From Lonicera japonica (lineage: Eukaryota > Streptophyta > Magnoliopsida > Dipsacales > Caprifoliaceae): a DNA stretch of 64,000 nt. A program made the position numbers and the translations under genes. Below the pieces are notes generated by a model. The model was given only the letters and a program-made list of their open reading frames with translations, did no database searches and had not been told where the DNA came from. Below are positions 43,201 through 55,257 of this stretch, in pieces; within the stretch, counting starts at the first letter, position 1; every line of letters starts with the position of its first letter. The DNA lies in NCBI GenBank assembly GCA_021464415.1, contig CM038466.1, positions 54,292,013 to 54,356,012 on the forward strand, given 5' to 3'.

Positions 43201-43640
43201 TCCTTTTGCTTGCTTAGAAAAGGCACCCTCTCCAGGTTCATCCAGATTAAAGTCTCGCCCGCGGTATTACGATTTATGTTGTATACTCTTTCTTTGTGAA
43301 AAGAAAGAAACTTAAGACCATTCTTTTATTAAATTAATCTTACTTTTAATTGGGATAAATTGAACTATAGTTTTAAACAATAAATTAAAATATTGACATT
43401 GATAAAATATCATTGTGTCGTAGGCACGGGTAAACCCTAGTCCATGTAAAAACCATAGTTCTTTCCAAACTTTAGACAAATGGACAATTAACAAAGCCTT
43501 CAAACTTGTTTCTACATAATTTTTGAATACCCAAACTCCAATTATCTCCTAATTCATTTTTTACTTACATTCATACAATCAAGTGGGTTATTTTATTATT
43601 GCGGAATTTTTTAAAACGGTCCCCACTTGCGCACTCACAT
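40271..43640. other. Long non-coding stretch, no gene supported
   Basis: I find no exon series, LTR or terminal repeats. Two nearly repeated phrases around 41,565-41,640 (GATGATCTACTATGCTAA, twice, and related ATCATCTG near 42,055) hint at a decayed repeat. A small minus ORF at 41,109-41,201 (MANSSTILDMVPLIPVEIQE) resembles an F-box start only vaguely. Confidence 0.45.
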
Positions 43641-44400
43641 TAAAGGCTCGTTTGATAACCAAAATATATAAGTTTCACCAATATCTAATCCACCATCATT
43701 TACAAACATACAATCCAAACTACTAGCAATATCAACACAATATAAACCATTATACTATCAAAGATCCAAGTTTTAGATTTTGAAATTGATAACTAGGGAT
43801 TTTGAATTTACCTTATAGATCTGCAAGTTGGTGCTACTGCGGTGTGGGTCAACCACGGCGAGGGAGAGGGTGGGGGTGGTGCTGCTGCGGTGGACTGCTC
43901 GGAGAGGGAGGGTGGGGTGCTGCTGCAGTGGCGCTGGTGGATGGAGTTGAGGGAGAGAGTGAGGAGGGGCGGCGAGTGGCTCGTCGACGGCGAGGGGAGA
44001 GAGTGAGGAAAGGCGGCAGCGAAGGGAGTGAGTGAGGAGAGGCAGCGGCGAGAGGGGGGAGGGCGGCGAGGGAAAGAAAGAAGAAAGGAGAAGGATGTGT
44101 GATTCACCGATTTGGGGGTTTTGAAGGTTCAGCGATTTTACATGTAAAATCTTTGGTGGGACTGGCGATTTTACATATTTTACATGCAAAATTGTTAGTG
44201 CCACGAGCGATTTTATGTGTAAAATTGTTACTAGGTTTGACGTTTTTAAAGTGAATTTTTTTTTAAACTCGCCGGAGCTAATGGCGTTTTTACCTTTAAA
44301 AATGACATTGCTACTCACGTTTTTATGGACTACCTTATTTCCCTAATTAAATTCAAAAGTACCCCATTCACTTAATTAAGTTTCAAAACTACCCTAGTGG
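43641..44400 (-). repeat. K repeat, copy 2, with a GC-rich insert
   Basis: The right half (44,100-44,350) is the inverted counterpart of copy 1, with CGATTTTACATGTAAAATC palindromes. The left half holds a sharply GC-rich block (about 43,840-44,090) in otherwise AT-rich DNA. In minus reading the block encodes Ser/Pro/Ala-rich low-complexity peptide (for example PPPPSPSPWLTH) without a domain. It may be a captured 5' coding segment or simple-sequence expansion. Confidence 0.5.
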
Positions 44401-45985
44401 TACAAAAAATTCGAGATCAAATGAAAGTTCAAATTATAGTACATGTGCAATTAATATATGCAATTGCAAGGTCATAAATTCAACTAAATTGAAGCAATAT
44501 TTTTGGTTAATCACTTATAGATAAAGTTGCAAGTTCAACTCTCATCACCAGCGGAGTGTTTGTTCAATTTGAGTTGTGACCATAATATTTTTGACTTTTA
44601 TAAAATAAATGTGAAATTTTATTGGTAATTGATGTACAAGTAGGCTACAATTTTTGGTCCTATAACCTTACTAGTAATTTTATTCATTTTGCCTAAACTT
44701 TTTGTCATATAAACTTATTGGTAATGTAAAAGTATATAATAGACTATAATTTATTTCTTGGGTTGGCCTAGAACCTTGATTTGGGCACCACCTATATTCA
44801 CGTAACTTTGAGCATATCATACTGTATATTTTGGATTCCAAATTTTGAGATTTTTTGTTTTTCGAGTGGCTTATATATTTTACTACATATTCAAGAAATC
44901 AATTATTATAATGGTGGTTGAGGTATTATCATAAACTGGGAAAAAATACAGTAAATTAATGATGTGAGTAAAACATAATTTTAAAGAAACATTAATGTAC
45001 GTAATAATAACTTATTATCGTTGTAAACATTATATCAAATAATACGCATGTTATAATCTTTGTTGCTATAATTGAGCCTAATATTATTAATGTTCATACT
45101 TCTCTTACATCATGGATCATTCTGAGTCTTGTACTAATTGTTTTTAAATTGTCCAAGAAAATTGATGCCATTTTTTTATTTTTTGTGGTCTACATATTAA
45201 TACCATTGATATGAGTATATGACAACACTACTTGTCTAACATGGTTTGGGAAGAGAGAAAACAAGAAGGAAACAATAATAAATGGATTTTAATGCTTACA
45301 GCTCTGCTCGTCCTTAATAAATGATGGCAGCAGAAAATTGCAAAAACTAAGGCTATATATATATATATATATTGTCCATAAGAAATGACGGTGGCAAGTC
45401 TTCAACTTCCTCAATAATTCTGTATTATTATTAGCTCTGTTGGCCACAAAAAAAATGATGTATGACATTACTCATAAAACTGAGCATGCAATGGAAAATA
45501 TCTCATTACATGTTTCAACACAAAAATTAAATATTTTTCTTATAATTTTTTATGTTATTATCAAATAAAACCTAATATTCATTTGTGAACCAACTCGACT
45601 TTGTTTGACTGTTATAGAGTATCTATAGTGCATTGAGATATTTTATTTTTGTGGTCTAAGGGGGAAATACGCGCGTGAGATATTTTATTTTGTTTGTTCA
45701 AACTAATTAAGGTGGCAAGTCTTCAACTTCCTTAATAATTCTGTATTATTACTAGTTCTGTTGGTCTAGAAGAAATGATGTTTTTGTTTCTCTTCAACCT
45801 CCTCGATCAATAATTCTGCATTATTAATAGCTCTGCTGGTCCACAAGAAATGATGTTTTGTTTCTCTTCCACCTCCTCAATATTTCTGCATTATGAATAG
45901 CCCTGCTGGTCCACAAAAAATGATGTTTTTGTTTCTCTTCAATAATTCTGCATTATCAATAGCTCTGCTGGTCCACAAGAAAGTG
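44400..45985 (-). repeat. R1 inverted-repeat arm 2, proximal part
   Basis: Reverse complement, diverged, of 10,669-12,180 and 14,150-14,640. At 44,460-44,550 it preserves the site lacking the MITE present at 14,230 in arm 1. It contains an (AT)n run near 45,353-45,372 and a tandem array at its far end. No coding content. Confidence 0.65.
45713..45985 (+). repeat. Tandem array of about 70-85-bp units at the R1 edge
   Basis: Four imperfect units with AATAATTCTGCATTAT, AATAGCTCTGCTGGTCCACA and AAGAAATGATGTTTTTGTTT, plus one more at about 45,374-45,460. The corresponding edge of arm 1 (10,669-10,860) has only two to three units. Confidence 0.65.
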
Positions 45986-45989
45986 AAAT

Positions 45990-46260
45990 TTAGAGAGAAA
46001 CATGAAAGAGAATACTAATGCCTAAGTGAGAAAGGACTAGGGCTGGATCTAGTATATAATCCCATTTTTTTGGTAAATGTCTAACATGTCTTTTTTTATT
46101 TTAATGGCTGGAATTCTTCTTGCCCAGCTCTAAGTTCACCCTTATCTTGAGTTTGCGTCCTGACAATCACAAAATTATTGTGACTATTCGCAGATTTAGA
46201 TTTGCGAGCCGAGATCCATTTTGCATTTAATGTGATGTGGAGCCAGTGAGAAACAAAAAA
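45990..46260 (-). repeat. Direct-repeat segment, copy 1 (partner at 47,440)
   Basis: The phrase CTAGTATATAATC, then CTAACATGTCTTTTT and ATCACAAAATTATTGT, recurs in the same order at 47,440-47,700, so the segment was duplicated in tandem about 1.45 kb apart. Both match 15,845-16,000 inverted. It could be the two LTR-like ends of an ancient element, but no PBS or PPT was recognised. Confidence 0.5.
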
Positions 46261-47009
46261 TATGGTGCGAATTCATTAAACGATGTTCATAGCAAAATAT
46301 CACAAAATAACCAAATCAAAACATAGATTTAGGGCTTATATTTTTGTTTGCATAGACTTAGTGGTAAATCTAAACTTCCGACCATCATTCTATTCAAGCA
46401 GTAATCTACTGTGTGTTTAATACATTTAGGGCTTATATTTTTGTTTGCTAAGATTTAGGGCTAAATAAAAACATCTGATCATCATTCTATTCAAGCAATT
46501 AAGTTCAGTGTGTTTAATACATTTAGGTCTTCTATTTTTTATTTTATTTTTTTACCATAGATTTAGGGAGAATGAAGATAGAACTCGCCTGCACCAGAGA
46601 AGATGGAAGTGAAGGATTTTTTTTAAAAGTTTGAATGCGCGAATGGGAGTGAGGGCTTTAAATTTTGGTGTACATAAAATCGCTGGTGTAGATAGCGTTT
46701 TTTAACTTAAAATCACCACATACTGTTGCGATTTTAGCTGACAAATGAACCGTAAAATCGTGAGCTTGTTTGGTATTTTTTACTTCAAAATTGCCATCAC
46801 TATCCATGTTTTTTAGAACAACCCTCTTCTCCTAATTATATTAAAAAGTACCCTATAATGCAAATTAAGATTCAAAACAAACATATATATATATAAGTGA
46901 AAAAATGAGCTTATACACACACGGCATTAATAATTTAATATCAACTTCCTTTTCTTTTTGCATTGCACATTAAGTTCTCCCATCTTTTAGCTTGTTTTTC
47001 AATTAGACC
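46261..47009. other. Non-coding spacer with K-repeat copy 3
   Basis: At 46,600-46,870 it holds a diverged K repeat (AAAATCGCTGGTG, GCGATTTTAGCTG, CGTAAAATCG). At 46,320-46,560 the phrase ATTTAGGGCTTATATTTTTGT and neighbours recur about three times. No gene. Confidence 0.45.
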
Positions 47010-48770
47010 TCTTTGGTTCTTGAATGCAATTATTAAATAAATATATGAGGTAGTGAGATCACATTAGTCAACACCAACAAGACTTGGTTTTCTTCTATTT
47101 TCTTTTTTCTATAAATTGTTTTGAAGGTGGATTTATTTAATAGGGAGTGAGGCGGCTGTTTCCAAAAGTTTGATCATTTTTATTATTATATTAATATTTA
47201 GTTATGCTTGTTTTAAAGTTGCAAGTATTTATCTCCATCCCAAAAAAATTATTTGCCCCCAAGTGTAAAAAAATGATTATTTTAATTTGTTAAATATAGT
47301 ACTAAAATTAATCCAAAAATTTTTTTATATACAAACACACCACTACTTGTTCAATTTGCAGTGGAATTGAGAGTTCTGTTTTTTGGATGGTGGGTCCCAG
47401 AAAGAGAGAGGACTGGGTGGTATTAACCAAGTGGGGATCTTGTCAAAAACTGAGAGAAAGTGGTGTTAGTCGGCTGAATCTAGTATATAATCTTATTTAT
47501 TTTATTTTATTTTTATAAATATCTAACATGTCTTTTTCCTCCTTTTATTTATTTTGTGGGCTGGAGCCCTCACGGTCCATCTTTAACTTCGCCCTTATCC
47601 TAAGTCTAAACCCTAACGATCACAAAATTATTGTCACTTTAAACTAGTTTAGATTTGCGAATCAAGACTAATTCTACCTTTAATATGATGTGGAGAAAAA
47701 AAATAGTAGCAAAAATGCAAAAAGTATATCATTTTATGCATGTCAACTACGCACAGTTTTTGTAACTACAAATTTCCAATGACCTTTTATTTATTTTTTT
47801 ACTTTTTTTTATGGAGGGGCATATGTATTTTTATTTTATTTTACGCAAACGATACATCTTTATTGAAAGGAAAATGACGCTACATTTGAATGGAGAAGCA
47901 ACAAAAAATCAAGAGTCTCTTTCATCTAAACAATATAGACACCAACAAGTGTATGTATTAGACATGCACATATATTCAATTTTACATTGTTCAATCATAA
48001 AAATAAGTTCCGTATTTGTGTTTATGTAACGTAACCGTAGTATATGTCATTTGCTCCTATCTATTTAATCGATTGATAATTTGCTATATGGGTGCCTTCG
48101 GTGTTTGATTCGGCTAATGAAAGAATGCCGCGTGCGTTGGATTCGATTAATGAAGGAATGTCGTTGGCTACAGCAATGAGAAAACATGATCAATTTTGTT
48201 TTTGTTTAGGTCTGGGTTGAACAGAGACAAAATTTAACAATACAAACTTTCATAAAATTACATATTTTTTCATATCTCAAACTAAGTATAAATTTAACAA
48301 TACAAACTTTCTTAAACTTAAATATTTTTTCATACCTCAAATTAAGTATAAATTAAGTATCTAATTTTATTTTATTTTTACTTTAAAAACAACACTAGTT
48401 TTTACGTAGTTTATTAAAACAAAACATATTTCGAGTTCAATGCTAGAACTTGAGTGGTCCACTTAGGATCTCCACGTACAAGTCGACCCTCTAGTTTCAA
48501 TGCTCTTGAGTGGTCCACTCTAAACTTGAGTGCTTAGAATCTCCACGTTGAAAAGTCTTGACCTCTCTATTTTTCAGGGAGGAGGGACGTGGAAGAAAGG
48601 GGGGCAATTGCTTCTTTTAGTTTTACAATTTTTTTTAGTACTAAAAATACAAAATATTTGATCTTTAGTTAGTTATCCCCATTAAATTCTAAAAAAAGAA
48701 AATTCTAAAATTAATTTTTCCCCATAATTTTTTTTTCTTATCAATCACTTGTATAAATTTAACATAATAT
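47010..48770 (-). repeat. R3 repeat, inverted copy
   Basis: Pairs in reverse complement with 15,125-16,491 plus 24,312-24,604 and so shows the uninterrupted form of the site into which element A inserted. It contains the second copy of the duplicated segment (47,440-47,700). A 72-codon plus-strand ORF at 47,811-48,029 has no recognisable domain. Confidence 0.6.
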
Positions 48771-51597
48771 ATATTAGTGATATAGTACATGAATTGTGTT
48801 ATAAAAAATAATAACAGTTTTAATTATGAACATTTGAAAAGAAAAAACAAAGTGATAATTTTATTTTGTGCAAAGTAACTAAATTAATGCAAATATTTTA
48901 AGCTCATATATACACGTTATACCTGTTAGAATGAGCGGCAGATAAATTGAGAGAATATTTGGACGTGGTCATGTGGGTAGAGAGAGAGGAGAGAGAAAGA
49001 CAAGATAGAGAAGGGGGAAGAGAGTGTGAGACATGATTATGTCGGGGAGAGAGTAAAAAGATCGGGTGTTTTTAAATACATCACAAAATTCATCTTCTCA
49101 TTTTAGTGTGAAAATCATTTATTCTTATCTCATCTCGTCTCACTTAGAAAACTTGCACTTCACTCTAGCAGTGAGGTGAGTTTATTAAAATGAGGGGCGG
49201 AGGGATGTGGGTACACACCCCAGTTGGAATTTTAGGGTTTCTGTTAGGTAGGGTAAGTTTGGTGACGTGAGCGATTTTTTGCACAAGTGCAGGGGCGAAT
49301 TTTGTAATTAGGGGAGGGAAGCATTGAACTGTTGGAGGGGGTATGTGGAATAAATTGTAGAAGTTTAAGGCGGAAGTTTGTATTTATAGATTATTAATCA
49401 ATTAGAAGGATAAAAACACATTATTTATTTATGGTGGTTTTGTTATATTATTCCTTTAAAAAAAAATTAAGGGAGGTCCAACTCTCTCCCTTAATCCTAT
49501 AAATAAAGAAAACCGCCCCTCTCACCCCCATGAGTCAAACCCTTAATCTCAAGGCAAAGGTGAAGGTTGCCTACCACTAACATAGGGAGGTTATCTTTTG
49601 TTCTATAGTCTCTATCTTTGGCTTTTTATTTGTTTTTTTTTATAATTTTCATTTATAGCTCTTAATCATCAAATTGCTCTAATTTTCGAAATCGGTTAGG
49701 AAAGGATCTTATGAATAATTCCTTGGTAAAATATAGTGAGAATTGTGTTTTTAAAACTACTGACAATGAATATATGATTTAGTGTTTTCAAAATATGAAG
49801 TCTCGAATGAGAATATTGTAACTAAATATGTGATTTTGATTTTTGACGTATATGATATTAAATATTTTAATATAATGTTTTGATTTTGGCCTTATTACAA
49901 TATATGCAAAAAAATATTAAAACCTATTAATTTTGGCCCTAGCTTCTTAAATAAAATTCCTGACTCCGCCCCAAATTAAAATAATGCAAGGACGATAAAA
50001 TTTTCTTGCTAAAAGCAAAAATATTAAATAATATTAACCTTTGCATTAAAATAGAACATAGAAAACCAAATTTAAATCTTTTTGATAAATTTCATTAAAA
50101 ATTGTGTCTACTTCATCGTACCTATGAAAATAAAAAAAAATATTAATTGTGATAAATACAATCTTAGCAATTATATATTTTGTATATAATATTTTACTAT
50201 TCATTGCTCTCGAATAGTTATTATTAATATTTCAAATTTGTCCACAAATTATATTTTTATCAAATCAGTAAGTATTAATATTAATTCACTACAACAAAAA
50301 CATTAAAAGATCACTACAACACTCATCAACAACATTGGCCTTTTACAATGTTGGATTCTTGACTAGAAACCCTAACCAGAGCAGGAATGCAAACTTTAGT
50401 TGAACATGGAGAGAGAAGAAGCCAACCACGCGATGGAACTCGGCTTTCAATTTTATTTCATACCGAGGACTCTTAATATGGTTATTGTTGTAATTGGCTG
50501 GCCTAGTCCCCTCTCTACTTTTGTGGTTTGCTTTGTAAGATTATTACTTCGTAGTTGTGCAGGTGTTGTCGTAAAAAATAAAAAATACAAGAAAACATCG
50601 CACCAAAAGAAGTGAACATCATCGATTTTTTCTTAAGATAGGGGATCAGAAGAAAGTATTTTACACTATTTTTTAGGTTAGGTTTGACTTAGTTTTGAAT
50701 TTTGGTGGGGGCAAGAAAGCTAATTTTGTAGGTATGTTTAAGAACACCCAAAAGAAAATATTCCATTTTTTAAGGTGATTTTGTTTAACCTCAATTTCTT
50801 ACACTTAATCCACCTCTAATTTATGAACTTTTTGAAAAACTTTTTGCAATATTAACTTTTTAAAAACTAAGAATTACATTCAACAATTAAAATTAATTTA
50901 TAATTTTACATTATATATTGTATATTTGATTTAGATTGCTAATGAAAATCTACTTTCATATTAATATATTTCCTAATTTCCTTTAAGGATTTTTAAAAAA
51001 CTTTTATTAAAAACACTATATTAAGTATTAAATATAATTACCAGATAGTTTGATCGATCAAAATATAAACTCTAGAATTATATTAGTTTAACCATATAAC
51101 AACGAAAAATCTTTTGTCAATATGCAAATCGAACAATATTTTATAACAAGAAGAAAAATCCACAATAGAATGGGTTAACACGGCATTGGATGTTAAGAAA
51201 GAATTAATTATGAATTAGTGTTGAGTATGGCTTATTGCCATCACAATTCACACACACATATATGTATATCCACATAAATAAATTAAATACAACATCTACA
51301 TAAATAAAATATGAATATATAAATAAATTAGATAAATAATTTTTATAAACATATATATCAATAAATATACATATATATATATATTTACATATTTTAATAC
51401 ATTACTACTGTATGTAACATATATATTGAAATATATATAAAAATAAATTTAATTGTATATATTTTCAGATATCTGTTATATACATATATCTATAGTATTC
51501 TTCAATTAAGCAAACCCTATGACTTTCAAACTCAAGGGCACAATATTATGGTCAAGAGGCCAAATGGTAATTATTGTATTATCCCCGAATTATTTTA
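48771..51597. other. Non-coding stretch, nothing firmly recognised
   Basis: AT-rich with a purine-rich GAGAGAGAGG tract near 48,980-49,060. At 50,287 the sequence CACTACAACAAAAACATT resembles a CACTA/Mutator terminal repeat, but no matching end was found. A 71-codon ORF at 50,400-50,615 lacks a domain. Confidence 0.45.
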
Positions 51598-51600
51598 TTA

Positions 51601-52065
51601 GAGCATCCGGAGCGGATATTATAAATATTAGGCTAAATTTACTGATTGGTAATTAAGTTTTAGTCTTGTATACAACGAAAATGGAAAAAATATACTCATA
51701 CGATCGTCCTTCATTCGTATGAAATTTTGTACTTAAAAAAAAATAAAATTGAGAAAATGGTCATACGAGCGTGGGTTACTCGTATGACCATTTTCAAAAA
51801 TAAGTCATACGAATGTGGCTTACTTGTATGAATGTGGCTTACTTGTATGAGCTCATACAAGTAAGCCACACTCGTATGACCATTTTCTCTTATTTTAAGC
51901 ACAAAATTTCATACGAATGAAGGAAACTCGTATGACTCAAATTTAGTGGTATGCTAAGTTTACCCATTATCTACTCTACCTTCTTAATTTTTATCCATTT
52001 ACCTTCTTCGCTGTGAAGAAGGGTAGGGTAAATTTATCAATTTACCCTACCCAATGTGAATGCTC
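51601..52065. mobile_element. Fold-back MITE with TTA target duplication
   Basis: Outer ends GAGCATCC and (complement of the right end) GAGCATTC are flanked by TTA on both sides (51,598-51,600 and 52,066-52,068), as in PIF/Harbinger (Tourist) elements. The interior forms a long hairpin: 51,694-51,735 pairs with 51,896-51,939 and inner stems follow, built from repeats of TCATACGA/TCGTATGA. No coding capacity. Confidence 0.5.
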
Positions 52066-52075
52066 TTATAGGCAA

Positions 52076-52772
52076 TTTATAGTCCAAAGGTCGACACAAG
52101 GGTGTGTCTCCAATTTTTAATACTATGTAAGTATGTAGTCCTAACCCTTAATATATTTCAAAAGCAGGGTTAAAATCGTAGTTTTCTATAGTTTTTTTTT
52201 CTTTCTCTCTCTATCTCTTTCTTTCATCTTCTATCTATTATTGAAATGTTCATATATATATAATGATAATTTATACTCTAAAGTCGCATATTAAATATAT
52301 TATAAATAGAAAGAAGAATCAAATGTATAAAAAATTGTATCTTATTAAATATATAAAGTAAACTTTTTTTATTATAAATAAATTATTAATTTATACCTTT
52401 AAAGCATTAGTTCATATAATTATACATATATATACACAGAGGGAAATTAAGATAGGAGAGAGTGAGCGTGGGACAAAAAGGAGAGGGCCCCTTCTCTTCT
52501 CCTTTGGTGCACTTTATTTATTTATTTATTAACAGCAATCACACAACCGCATCATAAATTGACTATTTTTTTGAAATTTGGTGAAAATGATTTATTTGAT
52601 ATATAAATTATCTCTATAAAATTTTATAAAAATATTTATCAATTTATCCCTCTATATATGCGTTTCTTGTTTTTGTTAAGGTGAAAAAAATCACTTATTA
52701 TAATTTAGGTATATTATATATATTACAAAATAACAAGTTTGACAAAAAAATCTCAAAAAGAATATAATGGTT
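52076..52772. other. AT-rich spacer, nothing recognised
   Basis: Microsatellite-like TA and TTTA runs only. The right edge is interrupted by copia element E. Confidence 0.5.
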
Positions 52773-52777
52773 ATGTT

Positions 52778-53299
52778 TGTTGTGTTAAGATACCGCTAGA
52801 ACAAATCTTAGCACAAGCGTAGGACCGACCATATAATTATGCGTACAATAATTAAAGAAACAAGCATTACTGATATTCAAGCAATACGATAAACAGAAGA
52901 TTAAAGAAGAAAACAACTAACCAAGCACGCAAGTAATTAGGTAGTGTCGGCAAAACTGCCACTAATCCACTGGGTGATAGCTATTATTGATGAAATCAAT
53001 TCTGAGTATAATGAGCAAAACAAACCCTAACTGCCAATTAGAGATCTCAATATTATTTCTCAAATATACTCTCTAATCTAACTAGTAAATAATAATAGTA
53101 CAACTCATAAATAAAACCTATGACAAAGGGTCTATTTATAGAGTATAAATCCTATGGGTTTAGGATTAGACAAAGCCAAAACTTACTAGAAATTGGATAA
53201 TATAAATCCAACTAGGATTTGGACAATACAAAGCCAATTAAAAATTGGACAATATAAAACCTAATAGGAATAGGATTCTTATACAGAACCAAATCTTCA
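52778..53299 (-). repeat. Element E 3' LTR
   Basis: 522 bp, TGTTGTG...TCTTCA on plus. The adjoining internal bases (complement of AAGGTGGAGAAT) are the polypurine tract. Equal in length to the other LTR. Confidence 0.9.
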
Positions 53300-53423
53300 A
53301 TTCTCCACCTTGGCAATATTCCACAGGACCCCAATGCACTACACCATGATCAATTCATCGAATAAGATTCTATCACCCCTGCCGGTCCTTTAGGACCATC
53401 CCCCCCCCCCCCCCCGAAGGGCA

Positions 53424-53985
53424 CTAACACCGAAGGACATTGACTAGCGTCAAGCAATGCTCAAACTTGACCAACGAGACAACCTTTGTCAACATATCTG
53501 CTGGATTATCTTTGGTGCCTATCTTAACCAGATTTACAACACCGTTTTTAATAATTTTCCGGATATAGTGATAGCAGACATCAATATGATTGGTTCTTCC
53601 ATGATGAACTTGATTCTTCGCCAAGTGAATTGCACTTTGACTATCACAGTGCACCACCACTTTTTCTGGCTTCAAACCAAGTTCACTAACTAAACCACGG
53701 AGTCATACGGCCTCTTTGACCGCCTCTGTTATAGCAATATATTCTGCCTCTGTGGTAGACAATACTACCACACTTTGAATCATCGACCTCCAACTCAATG
53801 GACCACTACCCAATGTAAACACATAACCCGTAGTCGATCTCCGCTTGTCTAGGTCGCCGGGGTAATCCGAATCCACAAAACCCTCAATAGTTGACATTCC
53901 AGATTTTTCAAATACCAACCCTTTGTCCATCATACCCCATAGATATCATAGAACCCACTTAACGGCTTTGTTGTTGGCCCGATTC
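53424..53985 (-). pseudogene. Element E RNase H, broken
   Basis: Seen in minus reading: AVKWVL-stop-YLWG at the start, then GFVDSDYPGDLDKRRSTTGY, SWRSMIQSVVVLSTTEAEYI, a TGA near 53,703 replacing a conserved tryptophan, and VHCDSQSAIHLAKN, HIDVCYHYIRK and DNPADMLTKV. These are the copia RNase H motifs with catalytic D, E and D residues still visible. Known role: degrading the RNA strand of RNA/DNA hybrids. Inferred: inactive because of at least two nonsense codons. Upstream it is fused at about 53,970 to the integrase-RT linker, showing an internal deletion of RT. A C-run (53,399-53,416) lies just after the coding end. Confidence 0.8.
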
Positions 53986-55254
53986 CACTGTCGGAATCTC
54001 CAAATCCTCACCGAGAGTCGTCTTTTCCTCGTTGGACTCCTACACCGAATCCGTAACCCGAGTATTAACTAGAGTAATCACTTTCGTTTCCACCACTATC
54101 TCATTCACCTTGTTCTCCTTTTCAACCAAAATTGGAGAACCACCGTTTGTCGACGAAATCGTCTTAAGCATAAACGCCTTGTCAAACGTCATATCTCTAC
54201 TAATCACAATCTTCTTGCTTTGAAGACACCACAATTTGTAACATTTAACCCCATCACAAGAGCTTAAGAATATTACCTTACGAGCCCTAGGGTCAATTTT
54301 CTCATCACAAATATAATAATAAGCCGGACAGCAAAAAACGTGGATGTTGTTGTAACTAGCATGAGATCCGATCCACACCTCCATAGGTGTTTTGTATTCC
54401 ACTCCTGAGCATGGCAAACAATTAACCAAAAAACGTAGCGTAGGATAGGGCTTCAGCCCAAAATTGCTTATCCAAATTAGCATTAGAAAACGTATACTGC
54501 ACCTTTTCAAGGAGCATACAATTCATCCTCTCTACTATCCCATTCTGTTGAGGTGTACCCCTTAACTATGAAGTGGCGAACGATACCTTCCCGTTGGCAG
54601 AAATCCTTAAAAGGATCACAAGAATACATCAAAAACCTGGTCCTTACGCTTCATGAGATAGACCCAAGTTCTCCTTGAGTAATCATTAACAAAAGTTACA
54701 AAGTTATGATTTCCACCCAATGATTGAGTCTTTATCGGCCCTAGACGTCCGTGTGCACATAATCAAGTGCTCTTTTTATGTAATGTACCGCCGTCCCAAA
54801 CTTACCTAAGTTTGTTTTCCAAGCACACAATGCTCACAAAACTCCAGTTTGCAGCTTTTCACACCTTCAAGTAGCCCTTGTTTACTTAACACCGTCATAA
54901 CCTTCTCCTTAGCATGACCCAATCACATATGCCATAATCTCGTCGTGTCAGTCTCTTCTGTCGTAACCGAAGCAAACCCAATCACTGCACATCCTTGAAG
55001 AAAATAAAGATTACCTTCATTCTTTTCTCGCATCACAACCATAGCCCTGGAGAGAACTTTTAAGTTTTCACAACCATAGCCCCTAATGAGATCAAATTCT
55101 TCTTCAGATCAGGAACATACCAGACATCACTAAGAGTACATACCACCCTGTCGTGCATCTTTAGCCGGATCGTACTAATCACCATCGTTTTACACGCATG
55201 GTCGTTACCCATCAAAACTTTGCCCCCGTCAACCTCGGTGAAGGTATGGAACAA
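53986..55254 (-). pseudogene. Element E integrase region, degraded
   Basis: Seen: the pre-integrase piece at 55,060-55,254 (FTEVDGGKVLMGND, TLSDVWYVPDLKKNLISLGA) is followed by a core with several stops (54,510-55,060). The C-terminal integrase part at 54,040-54,510 contains TPMEVWIGSHASYNNIHVF, KVIFLSSCDGVKCYKLW and a serine/valine-rich linker. Known: this order matches copia integrase, which joins cDNA to chromosomal DNA. Inferred: dead, because the core domain cannot be read through. Confidence 0.75.
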
Positions 55255-55257
55255 TTT

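Noticed and set aside
43802..44318. Overlapping Pro/Ser- and Gly/Arg-rich ORFs on both strands
   Set aside because: They are products of GC-rich low-complexity DNA read in several frames. Reported only as a GC-rich island.
47811..48029. 72-codon plus-strand ORF
   Set aside because: Lies within the R3 repeat with no motif, and the matching region of the other R3 copy does not support a conserved frame.
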